A DNA stretch of 6,097 nucleotides from Sutterella sp. (GTDB lineage Bacteria; Pseudomonadota; Gammaproteobacteria; Burkholderiales; Burkholderiaceae_F), in assembly GCA_003488465.1 (NCBI GenBank), contig DNLN01000068.1:1-6097 (forward strand), written 5' to 3'. This document shows positions 1 through 4,816 of the stretch, in pieces. Position 1 is the first letter of the stretch. Each line of letters starts with the position of its first letter. The notes beneath the pieces were generated by a model. It saw only the letters and a program-made list of their open reading frames with translations. It ran no database searches and was not told the DNA's origin. Both the position numbers and the translations under genes were made by a program.

Positions 1-23
1 CTATCCAACTGAGCTACTGGCGC
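1..23 (-). tRNA. tRNA, 5' part only (probably tRNA-Arg)
   Basis: On the minus strand this is the first 23 nt of a tRNA: acceptor 5' strand GCGCCAG, then TA, then the D-arm start GCTCAGTTGGATAG with the usual GG of the D-loop. The anticodon lies outside the window. The 5' sequence and the position directly after tRNA-Ser(GCU), as in the E. coli serV-argVYZQ cluster, suggest tRNA-Arg(ACG). That identity is inferred. It lies 23 nt downstream of the tRNA-Ser and is probably cotranscribed with it. Confidence 0.72.
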
Positions 24-28
24 ACTGA

Positions 29-47
29 ATCTTGAACGAGTCAAGAT
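29..47 (-). repeat. Small inverted repeat in the tRNA-Ser/tRNA-Arg spacer
   Basis: ATCTTGA (29-35) and TCAAGAT (41-47) form a perfect 7-bp dyad with a 5-nt loop. It starts on the last base of the CCA end of tRNA-Ser and fills most of the spacer between the two tRNAs. A small processing hairpin in the precursor transcript is one reading. No U-tract follows, so it is not a terminator. Confidence 0.35.
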
Positions 48-140
48 GGCGGAGAAGGAGGGATTCGAACCCTCGAGACCCTTAATTTTGGATCTGCGCC
101 CTTAGCAGGGGCGTGCCTTCAGCCACTCGGCCACTTCTCC
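47..140 (-). tRNA. tRNA-Ser (anticodon GCU)
   Basis: A complete type II tRNA of 94 nt including an encoded CCA. Acceptor strands GGAGAAG (140-134) and CTTCTCC (57-51) pair perfectly; the discriminator base is G, then CCA (49-47). The D-arm contains GGCCGAGTGGCT. The anticodon loop CTGCTAA (108-102) places GCT at 106-104, reading the AGC/AGU serine codons. A long variable arm follows, as expected for tRNA-Ser, then the T-arm GAGGG-TTCGAAT-CCCTC. It is the first gene of a small tRNA unit that continues into the partial tRNA at 1-23. Confidence 0.97.
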
Positions 141-174
141 GTAGAACAAGCTTCAGCCCGTTCAGGAAACCGAG

Positions 175-203
175 ATACTACAGCAAACCGACCTCAATAT
201 CAA
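175..203 (-). promoter_or_regulatory. Sigma70-type promoter of the tRNA-Ser/tRNA-Arg unit
   Basis: Read on the minus strand, a -35 TTGATA (203-198) and a -10 TAGTAT (180-175) are separated by exactly 17 bp. The distance to the mature tRNA 5' end (140) leaves a leader of roughly 25-30 nt. The -10 is followed by C/G-rich CTCGG, which fits the GC-rich discriminators of stringently controlled stable-RNA promoters. Regulation by ppGpp is inferred. Confidence 0.75.
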
Positions 204-285
204 ACCTTTTTGCCCTGATTTTTGCAACGGCAGGTGCGGTCGGTCAGGTTCTTCCGCCTCTGGACCGCAGGCAAGCGCAGAAATG

Positions 286-317
286 AAAACACCCCGTGAA
301 ACGAATTTCACCGGGTG
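286..317 (-). terminator. Intrinsic terminator of the molybdoenzyme gene
   Basis: Arms 290-301 and 306-317 pair over 12 positions with a single C-C mismatch (295/312) around the tetraloop 302-305. On the minus strand the hairpin is followed by TTTT (289-286), then CATTT. It sits about 90 nt beyond the stop codon of the reductase gene and upstream of the tRNA promoter, so it separates the two transcription units. No U-tract is present on the plus-strand side. Confidence 0.75.
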
Positions 318-326
318 CTGAAGTGC

Positions 327-353
327 GGCGGAGAAGGAGGACTCGAGCCCCTT
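327..353 (-). pseudogene. Degenerate fragment of a tRNA-Ser 3' end
   Basis: Positions 327-340 are identical, base for base, to 48-61, the acceptor and T-stem 3' strand of the intact tRNA-Ser. After one base, 342-353 match 72-83 of the tRNA at 11 of 12 positions (the variable-arm side). The ten bases holding the T-loop in the tRNA (62-71) are reduced to one, so no T-arm can form and the copy cannot be functional. Orientation is the same as the intact gene. It lies between the reductase stop codon and its terminator. It may be an attachment-site scar or a decayed tandem tRNA copy; the sequence does not decide. Confidence 0.6.
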
Positions 354-379
354 GCCTGCCGGCAGGCCGCGAGCAAGGG
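349..379. repeat. Overlapping palindromes downstream of the molybdoenzyme gene
   Basis: GCCTGCCGGCAGGC (354-367) is a perfect 14-bp palindrome. A second pairing, CCCTTGC (349-355) with GCAAGGG (373-379), overlaps it and is mutually exclusive at its ends. No U-tract follows on either strand. It lies in the transcribed 3' region of the reductase gene, next to the tRNA-Ser fragment. Function unknown. Confidence 0.45.
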
Positions 380-405
380 ACGTCTTCCTTCAGTCTGCCG
401 TCACG

Positions 406-2979
406 CTATTTCGAAGCCTTGGCTGCAGGTTTCCTAGCCGTGCGCGGCTGGTTGAACACGCGCACCTCGGGCGCCGGCCCCTTCCAGACCGAAACGCGCA
501 CGTTGGCGGTCGAAGCAAGGTTGCCGCGCGCGAGCTTCGAAGTGGGCTTGTCGAGGACGAGCGTGTTGGCATTGCCGTGGACGTCGATCTCTTCCTTGCC
601 CACGACGCGAGGGTCGAACCAGGCGCCGTGATGGATGACGATCGAGCCCGGAATGATGCGCTCGGTCACGATGGCGCCGACCAGCACCTTGCCGCGGCGG
701 GACTGCACAAGGCAGATGTCGCCGTTCTTGACGCCGTACTTCTCGGCGTCGGCCGGATTGATCCACATCGGCTCGCGGTCCTCGATCTGGCCGCGCATGC
801 GGTTGTTCGTGCAGTCGAGCTGGCTGTGCATGCGGTAGCGGCTCTTGCAGGCCACAAGGGCGAGCGGATACTGCTTGCTTGCCTTTGCCACGCCCTCGGT
901 TGCCTCGAAGTACGTCGGGTGGCCCTTGCAGTCTTCGTACTTGTAGCCGGCGATCTTGTTCGAGAACAGGACGATCTTGCCGGTTTCCGTGCTGAGCGAA
1001 TTCTTGACCGGATCCTGCCTGAAGGCAGCGAAGGAGACGAAGTTGCGGCTCTCTTCGGTGACGTCGAACATCAGGTATTCGTTCTTCCAGAACGTATCGA
1101 AGTCCGGCATGTTCAGGCCCTTTCTGGTGCCGAACTTGCGGGCGTTCTCGTACAGACGGCGGATCCAGCCCATCTCGTCGAGCCCTTCGGTGTATTCCTT
1201 GCCGATGCCGAGCTTCTCGGCGAGCAGGCTGAAGATCTCGTAGTCGGTCTTGGACTCGTACTGCGGTTCGATGGTCTTCTTCATGGCGACGAAGCCGTCA
1301 TTGGAGTACGTGCCGATGTTGGTGATGTCGTTGTGTTCGAAGACCGTGCAGGCCGGCAGGACGATGTCGGCATGGCGGGCGGTGGCGGTCCAGACATAGT
1401 CGGTCACGATGACCGTGTCCGGGCAGCGGAAGGCGCGTGCCACCTGGTTGGTGTCGGGGTGATGGGCAAACGGGTTGCCGCCGGCCCACATGACCAGATG
1501 GAATTCAGGGAAGGTCACCTTCTTGCCGTCGTAGTCGACGACCTTGCCCGGATGCTGAAGCGCATCGGACACGGCGGCAACCGGCAGCACCCTGCTGCCC
1601 TTCCAGGGCTTCTTCACGGGCTTCACGGGCTGAACGGCTGCCGGAATCTGGGCAAGGAACACGCCGTTGGAAGCCGGAGTGCCGCCCGAAGAGTAGTGGT
1701 AGTTGGTGCCGAATCCGCCGCCGGGCAGGCCGATCTGGCCGAGCACGCTTGCGAGCGCAACCCCCATCCAGTGGGGCTGCTCGCCGAAGTCCACGCGCTG
1801 GATGCCCCAGCCGAACATGATCATGGTCCGGTGCTCCTGGCATTCGTGTGCGAGTGAGCGGATTTTGTCGGCGGGAACGCCGCAGATTTTGCTGGCCCAC
1901 TCGGGAGACTTCTTCACGCCGTCCTCGTCGCCCATGATGTAGGCGCGCAGTTCTTTCCAGCCGCTCGTGTACTTTTCAAGGAACGCGTGATCGGCCTTGC
2001 CCGTTTCTTCGAGCTCATAGATCATGGCCGCCATCATGGCGACGTCAGTGCCCGGATTGAGGCCAACCCACTCGCTGCCGAGGTACTCGGCAGTGTCGGT
2101 TTGGATGGGATTGACGGAAATGGTGCGAGTGCCCTTCTTTTTGAGCGCACGGAAGTAGCCCGCATGATTGTGCAGCGTCGTTACCCAGTCGATGTCATTG
2201 GTGACCAAGGGGTCGCAACCCCAGAGCACGACGCGCTCGGAATTTGCGATGACCACGTCCCAGCTCGTGCTGGCCGGATCTCCCGCACCGACGGCGTAGG
2301 GCATGATCGTGTTGATGGCGCCGGTCGAGTAGCTGTTGCGGCGGCCGACAAAACCGCCCATCAGGTTGAGCAGGCGGTGCTGCAGGCCGATTGCCGCATT
2401 GACCTTGCCGGTGGACATCCAGCCGTAGGAGGAGCCGTAGACGGCAGAGGGTCCGTACTGGTCATAGACACGCTGGATTTCCTTGGCGGCAAGCGTCAGA
2501 GCCTCCTCCCAGGAAACCCGCACGTACCTGTCCTTGCCGCGCATTTTCCTTGAGGCTGAGCCGGATTTGAGATATCCCTCGCGAACCATCGGGTAGCGGA
2601 TGCGTGCGGGGCTGTATGGCAGTTCTGCAAGGCCCTGCAGGTTCGGGCTCGGCGCATAGTCGTGCTCGAACGGCTTGATCGCAACGATTTTTCCGCCCTT
2701 GACATAGGGGCGGACAATGCCCCAGCGGCTGGCTGTGATGGATGTGCCTTCGTTGACTGTCGATTTTCCAAGGTCGTAAGTTCCGGTCAGGGAAAGATCG
2801 GATGCGGGCAGGGGAGAAGGCTCAAAGAGCGCGGCGCTTTTTTCCGAAGCGCTGTAGCCTTCATGCCCGTTGGAGACCGTGGCGGGAGCCTGCTGCGCAT
2901 GAGCGGCAGGCGGCAGGACGGCAGCGGCCGATGCGGCGGCTGCGGTCTTGAATAGGGAACGGCGAGAAATGTCGGTCAT
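406..2979 (-). CDS. TAT-exported molybdopterin S-/N-oxide reductase (DMSO/TMAO/biotin-sulfoxide reductase family)
   Basis: 857 aa, close to the usual 820-850 of DorA/TorA precursors. Such enzymes reduce S- or N-oxides (DMSO, TMAO, methionine or biotin sulfoxide) in the periplasm with a bis-MGD molybdenum cofactor, as terminal reductases of anaerobic respiration or as sulfoxide repair enzymes. A twin-arginine signal is visible: SRRSLFK at residues 5-11, an Ala-rich core, and AHA at 26-28 as likely cleavage site. No N-terminal Fe-S cysteine motif exists, as expected for this subfamily. YSTG (217-220) supplies the presumed Mo-ligand Ser218. Tyr185 and Trp187 precede it by the same spacing as Tyr114/Trp116/Ser147 in Rhodobacter DMSO reductase. 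LGQIGLPGGGFG, the family's signature stretch, and the C-terminal molybdopterin dinucleotide-binding domain are intact. The tail is basic. The ATG start is set by the TAT signal and a GGAG 7 nt upstream. No cytochrome, membrane subunit or TorD-like chaperone gene lies in the window. Exact substrate unresolved. Confidence 0.93.
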   Translation of the reverse strand: MTDISRRSLFKTAAAASAAAVLPPAAHAQQAPATVSNGHEGYSASEKSAALFEPSPLPASDLSLTGTYDLGKSTVNEGTSITASRWGIVRPYVKGGKIVAIKPFEHDYAPSPNLQGLAELPYSPARIRYPMVREGYLKSGSASRKMRGKDRYVRVSWEEALTLAAKEIQRVYDQYGPSAVYGSSYGWMSTGKVNAAIGLQHRLLNLMGGFVGRRNSYSTGAINTIMPYAVGAGDPASTSWDVVIANSERVVLWGCDPLVTNDIDWVTTLHNHAGYFRALKKKGTRTISVNPIQTDTAEYLGSEWVGLNPGTDVAMMAAMIYELEETGKADHAFLEKYTSGWKELRAYIMGDEDGVKKSPEWASKICGVPADKIRSLAHECQEHRTMIMFGWGIQRVDFGEQPHWMGVALASVLGQIGLPGGGFGTNYHYSSGGTPASNGVFLAQIPAAVQPVKPVKKPWKGSRVLPVAAVSDALQHPGKVVDYDGKKVTFPEFHLVMWAGGNPFAHHPDTNQVARAFRCPDTVIVTDYVWTATARHADIVLPACTVFEHNDITNIGTYSNDGFVAMKKTIEPQYESKTDYEIFSLLAEKLGIGKEYTEGLDEMGWIRRLYENARKFGTRKGLNMPDFDTFWKNEYLMFDVTEESRNFVSFAAFRQDPVKNSLSTETGKIVLFSNKIAGYKYEDCKGHPTYFEATEGVAKASKQYPLALVACKSRYRMHSQLDCTNNRMRGQIEDREPMWINPADAEKYGVKNGDICLVQSRRGKVLVGAIVTERIIPGSIVIHHGAWFDPRVVGKEEIDVHGNANTLVLDKPTSKLARGNLASTANVRVSVWKGPAPEVRVFNQPRTARKPAAKASK

Positions 2980-3048
2980 AGATTGACTCCAGAGAAAGGC
3001 TGCCGGCCAGGTGCAGCTTCAGCCATGAGCCTTCGGTTCGCAATTTGC

Positions 3049-3078
3049 TCCGGGAAGTTCCTATGGGCACTTCCCGGA
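3049..3078 (-). promoter_or_regulatory. 30-bp near-perfect hairpin/dyad in the presumed leader of the molybdoenzyme gene
   Basis: TCCGGGAAGT (3049-3058) and ACTTCCCGGA (3069-3078) are perfect 10-bp inverted repeats. Inside, one mismatch is followed by two more pairs (3060-3061 with 3066-3067) and a 4-nt loop. The right arm also belongs to a second palindrome, ACTTCC-C-GGAAGT (3069-3081), so GGAAGT half-sites occur both inverted and direct. It lies about 70-100 bp before the ATG. It could be an operator or an mRNA leader hairpin. No U-tract argues against a terminator. Confidence 0.5.
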
Positions 3079-3180
3079 AGTTGGAAATTTCTGAAAGGAA
3101 ATTCACTGCCGCCATTCTATGGACGAAGTAGCAGGGGAAACGCGGGAACAACGGTCGATTTGAGTTCAATATTGCGTTAT

Positions 3181-3204
3181 TCAACAGACGCCACAGGCTG
3201 TTGA
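3181..3204. promoter_or_regulatory. Operator-like inverted repeat TCAACAG-N10-CTGTTGA
   Basis: Perfect 7-bp arms (3181-3187 and 3198-3204) with a 10-bp spacer. A third TGTTGA copy occurs at 3215-3220. The geometry suits binding of a dimeric transcription factor upstream of the molybdoenzyme promoter. The regulator is not identifiable, and the site does not fit the FNR consensus. Confidence 0.35.
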
Positions 3205-3218
3205 TCCCCGCCTTTGTT

Positions 3219-3231
3219 GAGAATCATTCTC
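3219..3231. promoter_or_regulatory. Fur-box-like palindrome
   Basis: GAGAAT-C-ATTCTC is a perfect 6-1-6 palindrome. In the 7-1-7 frame it matches the Fur consensus TGATAAT-N-ATTATCA at 11 of 14 arm positions. Fur or a Fur-family regulator is a plausible ligand. It is about 240 bp from the reductase start and about 70 bp past the queH stop, so its target is most likely the reductase promoter, if it is active at all. Confidence 0.4.
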
Positions 3232-3254
3232 GATATGCGGAAAGAGCATATCGA
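3230..3254. promoter_or_regulatory. 9-bp inverted repeat overlapping the Fur-like site
   Basis: TCGATATGC (3230-3238) and GCATATCGA (3246-3254) are perfect inverted repeats with a 7-nt spacer. The first two bases are shared with the Fur-like palindrome. On the minus strand (queH direction) the hairpin is followed by the second palindrome and not by a U-tract, so an operator is more likely than a classical terminator. Confidence 0.4.
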
Positions 3255-3301
3255 ATCGGTGAAAACCCTAACATCTCCCCCGGATCGAGCTGGCCATGCC
3301 G

Positions 3302-3931
3302 TCAGGAGCTTTTCTCCTGCATCACGCCTGAGGTGTCGCAGGAGCAGGCGCTGGCGGCTTCCCTCGCAGCCTTTTCGGCCCGCCACTTGACCATTGCCTC
3401 GTAGGAAAACTCGCACCCGCACCACTGTTGGTTGTAAAAGTTGTTGAGTCGGATGAGCTCGCGGCGACGCTCCTGCAGCCCGTCCTTGCGCCAGTTTTTC
3501 GCCCAGTAGAGGACGCTGGGGACAAGTTCCTGCGCGCGCCTGCCGGCGGCATCGACCTGCTCAAGACTCTTCCAGCGACTAGAAGCAAGGCTTGTCGTGA
3601 ACCGGGCAAATCCGAGCTCGGCGCACTTGCGGGCGGCCGCTTCAAGCCGCATGTCGAAACAGCTCTGGCATCTGCGGCCGCGCTCAGGCTCGCGCTCAAG
3701 CCCCTTCACCCGCTCGCGCCATGCGTCATGCTCCCAATCTCCGTCGATCACCGTGAGACCGAGTCCTTCGGCATACCTTGTGATCTCTTTCTTGCGCTTT
3801 TCGTATTCCTCGCGCGGGAAGATGTTCGGGTTGTAGTAGTAGATGGTCGGGCGGATGTCGTGGGCGAGCATCCATTCGATGATGGCCGCGCTGCAGGGGG
3901 CGCAGCAGCAGTGAAGGAGGACTTGTTCCAT
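3302..3931 (-). CDS. queH: Epoxyqueuosine reductase QueH
   Basis: 209 aa, a typical length for the QueH (former DUF208) family, which carries out the last step of queuosine tRNA modification, reducing epoxyqueuosine to queuosine at the wobble position of GUN-anticodon tRNAs in the cytoplasm. It is a non-homologous replacement for the cobalamin-dependent QueG. Visible hallmarks: LLHCCCAPC at residues 5-13, YYYNPNIFP at 31-39, RCQSCFDMRL at 87-96 (Cys88, Cys91), FTTSLASSRWKS at 111-122, and QQWCGCEFS at 168-176 (Cys171, Cys173). The clustered cysteines are the expected Fe-S/metal ligands. Two extra cysteines (196, 198) occur in a divergent tail. The ATG lies 2 nt past the stop of the upstream HTH gene, with AAGG 5 nt before it inside that gene's last codons, so translation is probably coupled. 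Confidence 0.95.
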   Translation of the reverse strand: MEQVLLHCCCAPCSAAIIEWMLAHDIRPTIYYYNPNIFPREEYEKRKKEITRYAEGLGLTVIDGDWEHDAWRERVKGLEREPERGRRCQSCFDMRLEAAARKCAELGFARFTTSLASSRWKSLEQVDAAGRRAQELVPSVLYWAKNWRKDGLQERRRELIRLNNFYNQQWCGCEFSYEAMVKWRAEKAAREAASACSCDTSGVMQEKSS

Positions 3932-3933
3932 GA

Positions 3934-4230
3934 TTACCTTGTCAGGTCAAGCGCTTTCATGATGGCAAGGACGGTCGAGAGTTTCGGGTCGCCTTCGTCG
4001 GACAGCGCCTTGTACAGCCCCGCCCGCGTGAGTCCCGAGGCTCTTGCAACACCCGAGATCCCCTTGGCCTTGGCGATTCGGTTCAGGGCCTGCTTGATCA
4101 GCCGGCCGTCGCCCTTGTCTTCGAAAAAGCAGGCTGCCAGGTACAGCCGTGACGCTCCCTCGCTTTCAAGAGCGTCGGCAGCTGCTGCGGGGGCGGAATC
4201 TTCTGCGGGAATCGGAACTGTCGATGTCAT
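3934..4230 (-). CDS. HTH protein of the HigA/HI1420 addiction-module antidote family, without a visible toxin
   Basis: 98 aa. From about residue 44 the sequence follows the HI1420-like antidote family (Xre-type helix-turn-helix): LIKQALNRIAKAKGISGVA, then ARASGLTRAGLYKALSDEGDPKLSTVLAIMKAL. The recognition region is about residues 58-77. The first 25 residues are an Ala/Glu-rich, low-complexity stretch. In canonical modules a RelE/ParE-like toxin (HI1419 type) is encoded just upstream; here the 265 bp upstream lead to the divergent rpsU gene and encode no toxin. Instead the gene is joined, at a 2-nt gap, to queH. No clear Shine-Dalgarno precedes the ATG, so the start is less certain than the domain. 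A solitary regulator, possibly autoregulatory or acting on queH, is the likely role (inference). Confidence 0.85.
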   Translation of the reverse strand: MTSTVPIPAEDSAPAAAADALESEGASRLYLAACFFEDKGDGRLIKQALNRIAKAKGISGVARASGLTRAGLYKALSDEGDPKLSTVLAIMKALDLTR

Positions 4231-4260
4231 ACGGAGTGCAAGCTCAAAAAATCGTAAACC

Positions 4261-4293
4261 GCAGTATACATGAATTTGACAACTGCAGTAGAC
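4261..4293 (-). promoter_or_regulatory. Candidate promoter/operator of the HTH-queH unit
   Basis: On the minus strand TATACT (4268-4263) is a good -10, about 33 bp before the HTH start codon. The hexamer at 17 bp (CTACTG, 4291-4286) is a poor -35. A direct repeat, GCAGTATAC (4261-4269) and GCAGTAGAC (4285-4293), covers both promoter elements 24 bp apart. Such a placement would suit autorepression by the encoded HTH protein. This is inferred from position only. Confidence 0.35.
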
Positions 4294-4310
4294 AGGCTGT
4301 GCGGTGTGCG

Positions 4311-4348
4311 AAACGATTGAAAAACGTTCAAAAACAAAACGATAGAAA
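4311..4348. repeat. AT-rich direct repeat upstream of the rpsU promoter
   Basis: AAACGATTGAAA (4311-4322) and AAACGATAGAAA (4337-4348) match at 11 of 12 positions, 26 bp apart. Between them is the inverted repeat TTGAA-N5-TTCAA (4317-4331). The stretch is much richer in A/T than the flanking genes and lies 41-78 bp before the rpsU -35, which would fit an upstream activating or UP-like region. No specific factor is identifiable. Confidence 0.3.
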
Positions 4349-4388
4349 GAATCATCCTGTTTTTTGCAAAGAAAGTTTTGAGCCGCTG

Positions 4389-4417
4389 TTTACTTTCAAT
4401 TTTTTTTGTGTAAGAAT
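4389..4417 (+). promoter_or_regulatory. Probable rpsU promoter
   Basis: TTTACT (4389-4394) as -35 and TAAGAA(T) (4411-4417) as -10, separated by 16 bp that include a run of eight T. The predicted start near 4424 leaves a leader of about 70 nt before the rpsU ATG. A GCG-rich segment follows the -10, as in growth-rate-regulated ribosomal promoters. The site is divergent from the HTH-queH unit. Confidence 0.5.
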
Positions 4418-4495
4418 GCGCCTCTCAAAAATTTTCCGCCTCCCGCGAGCCTGAGGGCAGCGAGAGCACAACAATAAAAACTTACAGGTATTTCA

Positions 4496-4708
4496 ATGCC
4501 CACTATTCGCGTCAAAGAGAACGAACCGTTTGAGGTTGCACTGCGCCGCTTCAAGCGCACGATTGAAAAGTCCGGCCTGCTCACCGAGCTGCGCGCCCGT
4601 GAATTTTATGAGAAGCCCACGGCTGAGAGAAAGCGCAAGAAGGCTGCTGCTATCAAGCGTCACTACAAGCGTCTGCGTAGCATGATGCTGCCCAAGAAGC
4701 TCTACTAA
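4496..4708 (+). CDS. rpsU: Small ribosomal subunit protein bS21
   Basis: 70 aa, full length. The N-terminus [21 protein letters not shown], the central [18 protein letters not shown] and the C-terminal [16 protein letters not shown] are the family hallmark: a very basic two-helix protein placed near the 3' end of 16S rRNA on the 30S platform, where it helps mRNA selection in initiation. The ribosome binding signal is weak, only AGG (4486-4488), 7 nt before the ATG. It heads the operon rpsU-yqeY-dnaG, with an intrinsic terminator after it, as in the macromolecular-synthesis operon of other proteobacteria. Confidence 0.98.
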   Translation: MPTIRVKENEPFEVALRRFKRTIEKSGLLTELRAREFYEKPTAERKRKKAAAIKRHYKRLRSMMLPKKLY

Positions 4709-4714
4709 TCGTTT

Positions 4715-4735
4715 CGGCCTGCAAGGCGGTTTTTT
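4715..4735 (+). terminator. Weak terminator-like hairpin just after rpsU
   Basis: GCCT (4717-4720) and AGGC (4724-4727) close a 3-nt loop, with one more possible pair beyond a mismatch (4715/4729), followed by six T (4730-4735). The stem is short, so it would terminate poorly by itself. It could be an additional RNA 3'-end or processing element ahead of the stronger hairpin at 4759-4804. Confidence 0.3.
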
Positions 4736-4758
4736 CAGCCGGCAGGATACGGTTACGC

Positions 4759-4804
4759 AAAGCGGCCTTCTCGGATCAACTGGGGCGGCCGCTTTTGTTT
4801 TTTT
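4759..4804 (+). terminator. Intercistronic intrinsic terminator between rpsU and yqeY
   Basis: AAAGCGGCC (4759-4767) and GGCCGCTTT (4787-4795) form a perfect 9-bp stem with a 19-nt loop, running into TTTTGTTTTTTT (4793-4804). The T-tract ends 2 nt before the GAAGG ribosome binding site of yqeY (4807-4811). By analogy with the E. coli rpsU-dnaG terminator, partial read-through would keep yqeY and dnaG expression well below that of rpsU. Confidence 0.8.
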
Positions 4805-4816
4805 ACGAAGGTCAAA

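Larger units (their letters stand above)
2980..3301. other. 322-bp gene-free region rich in dyads, upstream of the molybdoenzyme gene
   Basis: No credible gene on either strand; the short open frames here lack family resemblance. On the minus strand a ribosome binding site GGAG (2990-2987) precedes the reductase ATG by 7 nt. A TAGAAT (3119-3114) could be a -10 element but has no good -35 partner at 17 bp, which would suit an activator-dependent promoter. Four separate inverted repeats (listed individually) lie between 3049 and 3254. No convincing intrinsic terminator for queH is seen. A 6-bp hairpin, CAGGAG/CTCCTG (3303-3319), overlaps the queH stop codon but has no U-tract. Confidence 0.6.

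Noticed and set aside
352..1857. 501-codon plus-strand open frame
   Set aside because: It lies entirely antisense to the molybdoenzyme gene and its 3' flank. Its composition (Ala/Val/Asp/His-rich) is the usual antisense image of a GC-rich coding region, and it has no ribosome binding site or recognisable domain.
1987..2553. 188-codon plus-strand open frame
   Set aside because: Antisense shadow inside the molybdoenzyme gene; low-complexity Ala/Val/Asp/Gly composition and no family features.
3152..3185. Possible FNR/CRP-type site around TTGAGTTCAA
   Set aside because: The half-sites are only 2 bp apart, not the spacing of the FNR consensus TTGAT-N4-ATCAA, so I do not call it.
3177..3425. 82-codon minus-strand frame overlapping the 3' end of queH
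   Set aside because: Out of frame with queH, no ribosome binding site, Arg/Gly-rich shadow composition, and it runs across the dyad-rich intergenic region.
3428..4273. 281-codon plus-strand open frame
   Set aside because: Antisense to queH and the HTH gene, both of which are clear family members. No recognisable domain in the translated product.
4276..4304. Perfect -35 hexamer TTGACA on the plus strand as an rpsU promoter
   Set aside because: Nothing resembling a -10 lies 16-18 bp downstream (the sequence there is GTGCGG), and the site is more than 200 bp from rpsU. The pair at 4389-4417 fits better.
4231..4495. Search for a RelE/ParE-like toxin gene beside the HTH antidote gene
   Set aside because: No open frame of suitable length or resemblance on either strand; the region holds promoters and AT-rich repeats. 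The minus-strand frame reaching into it from rpsU is an antisense shadow.
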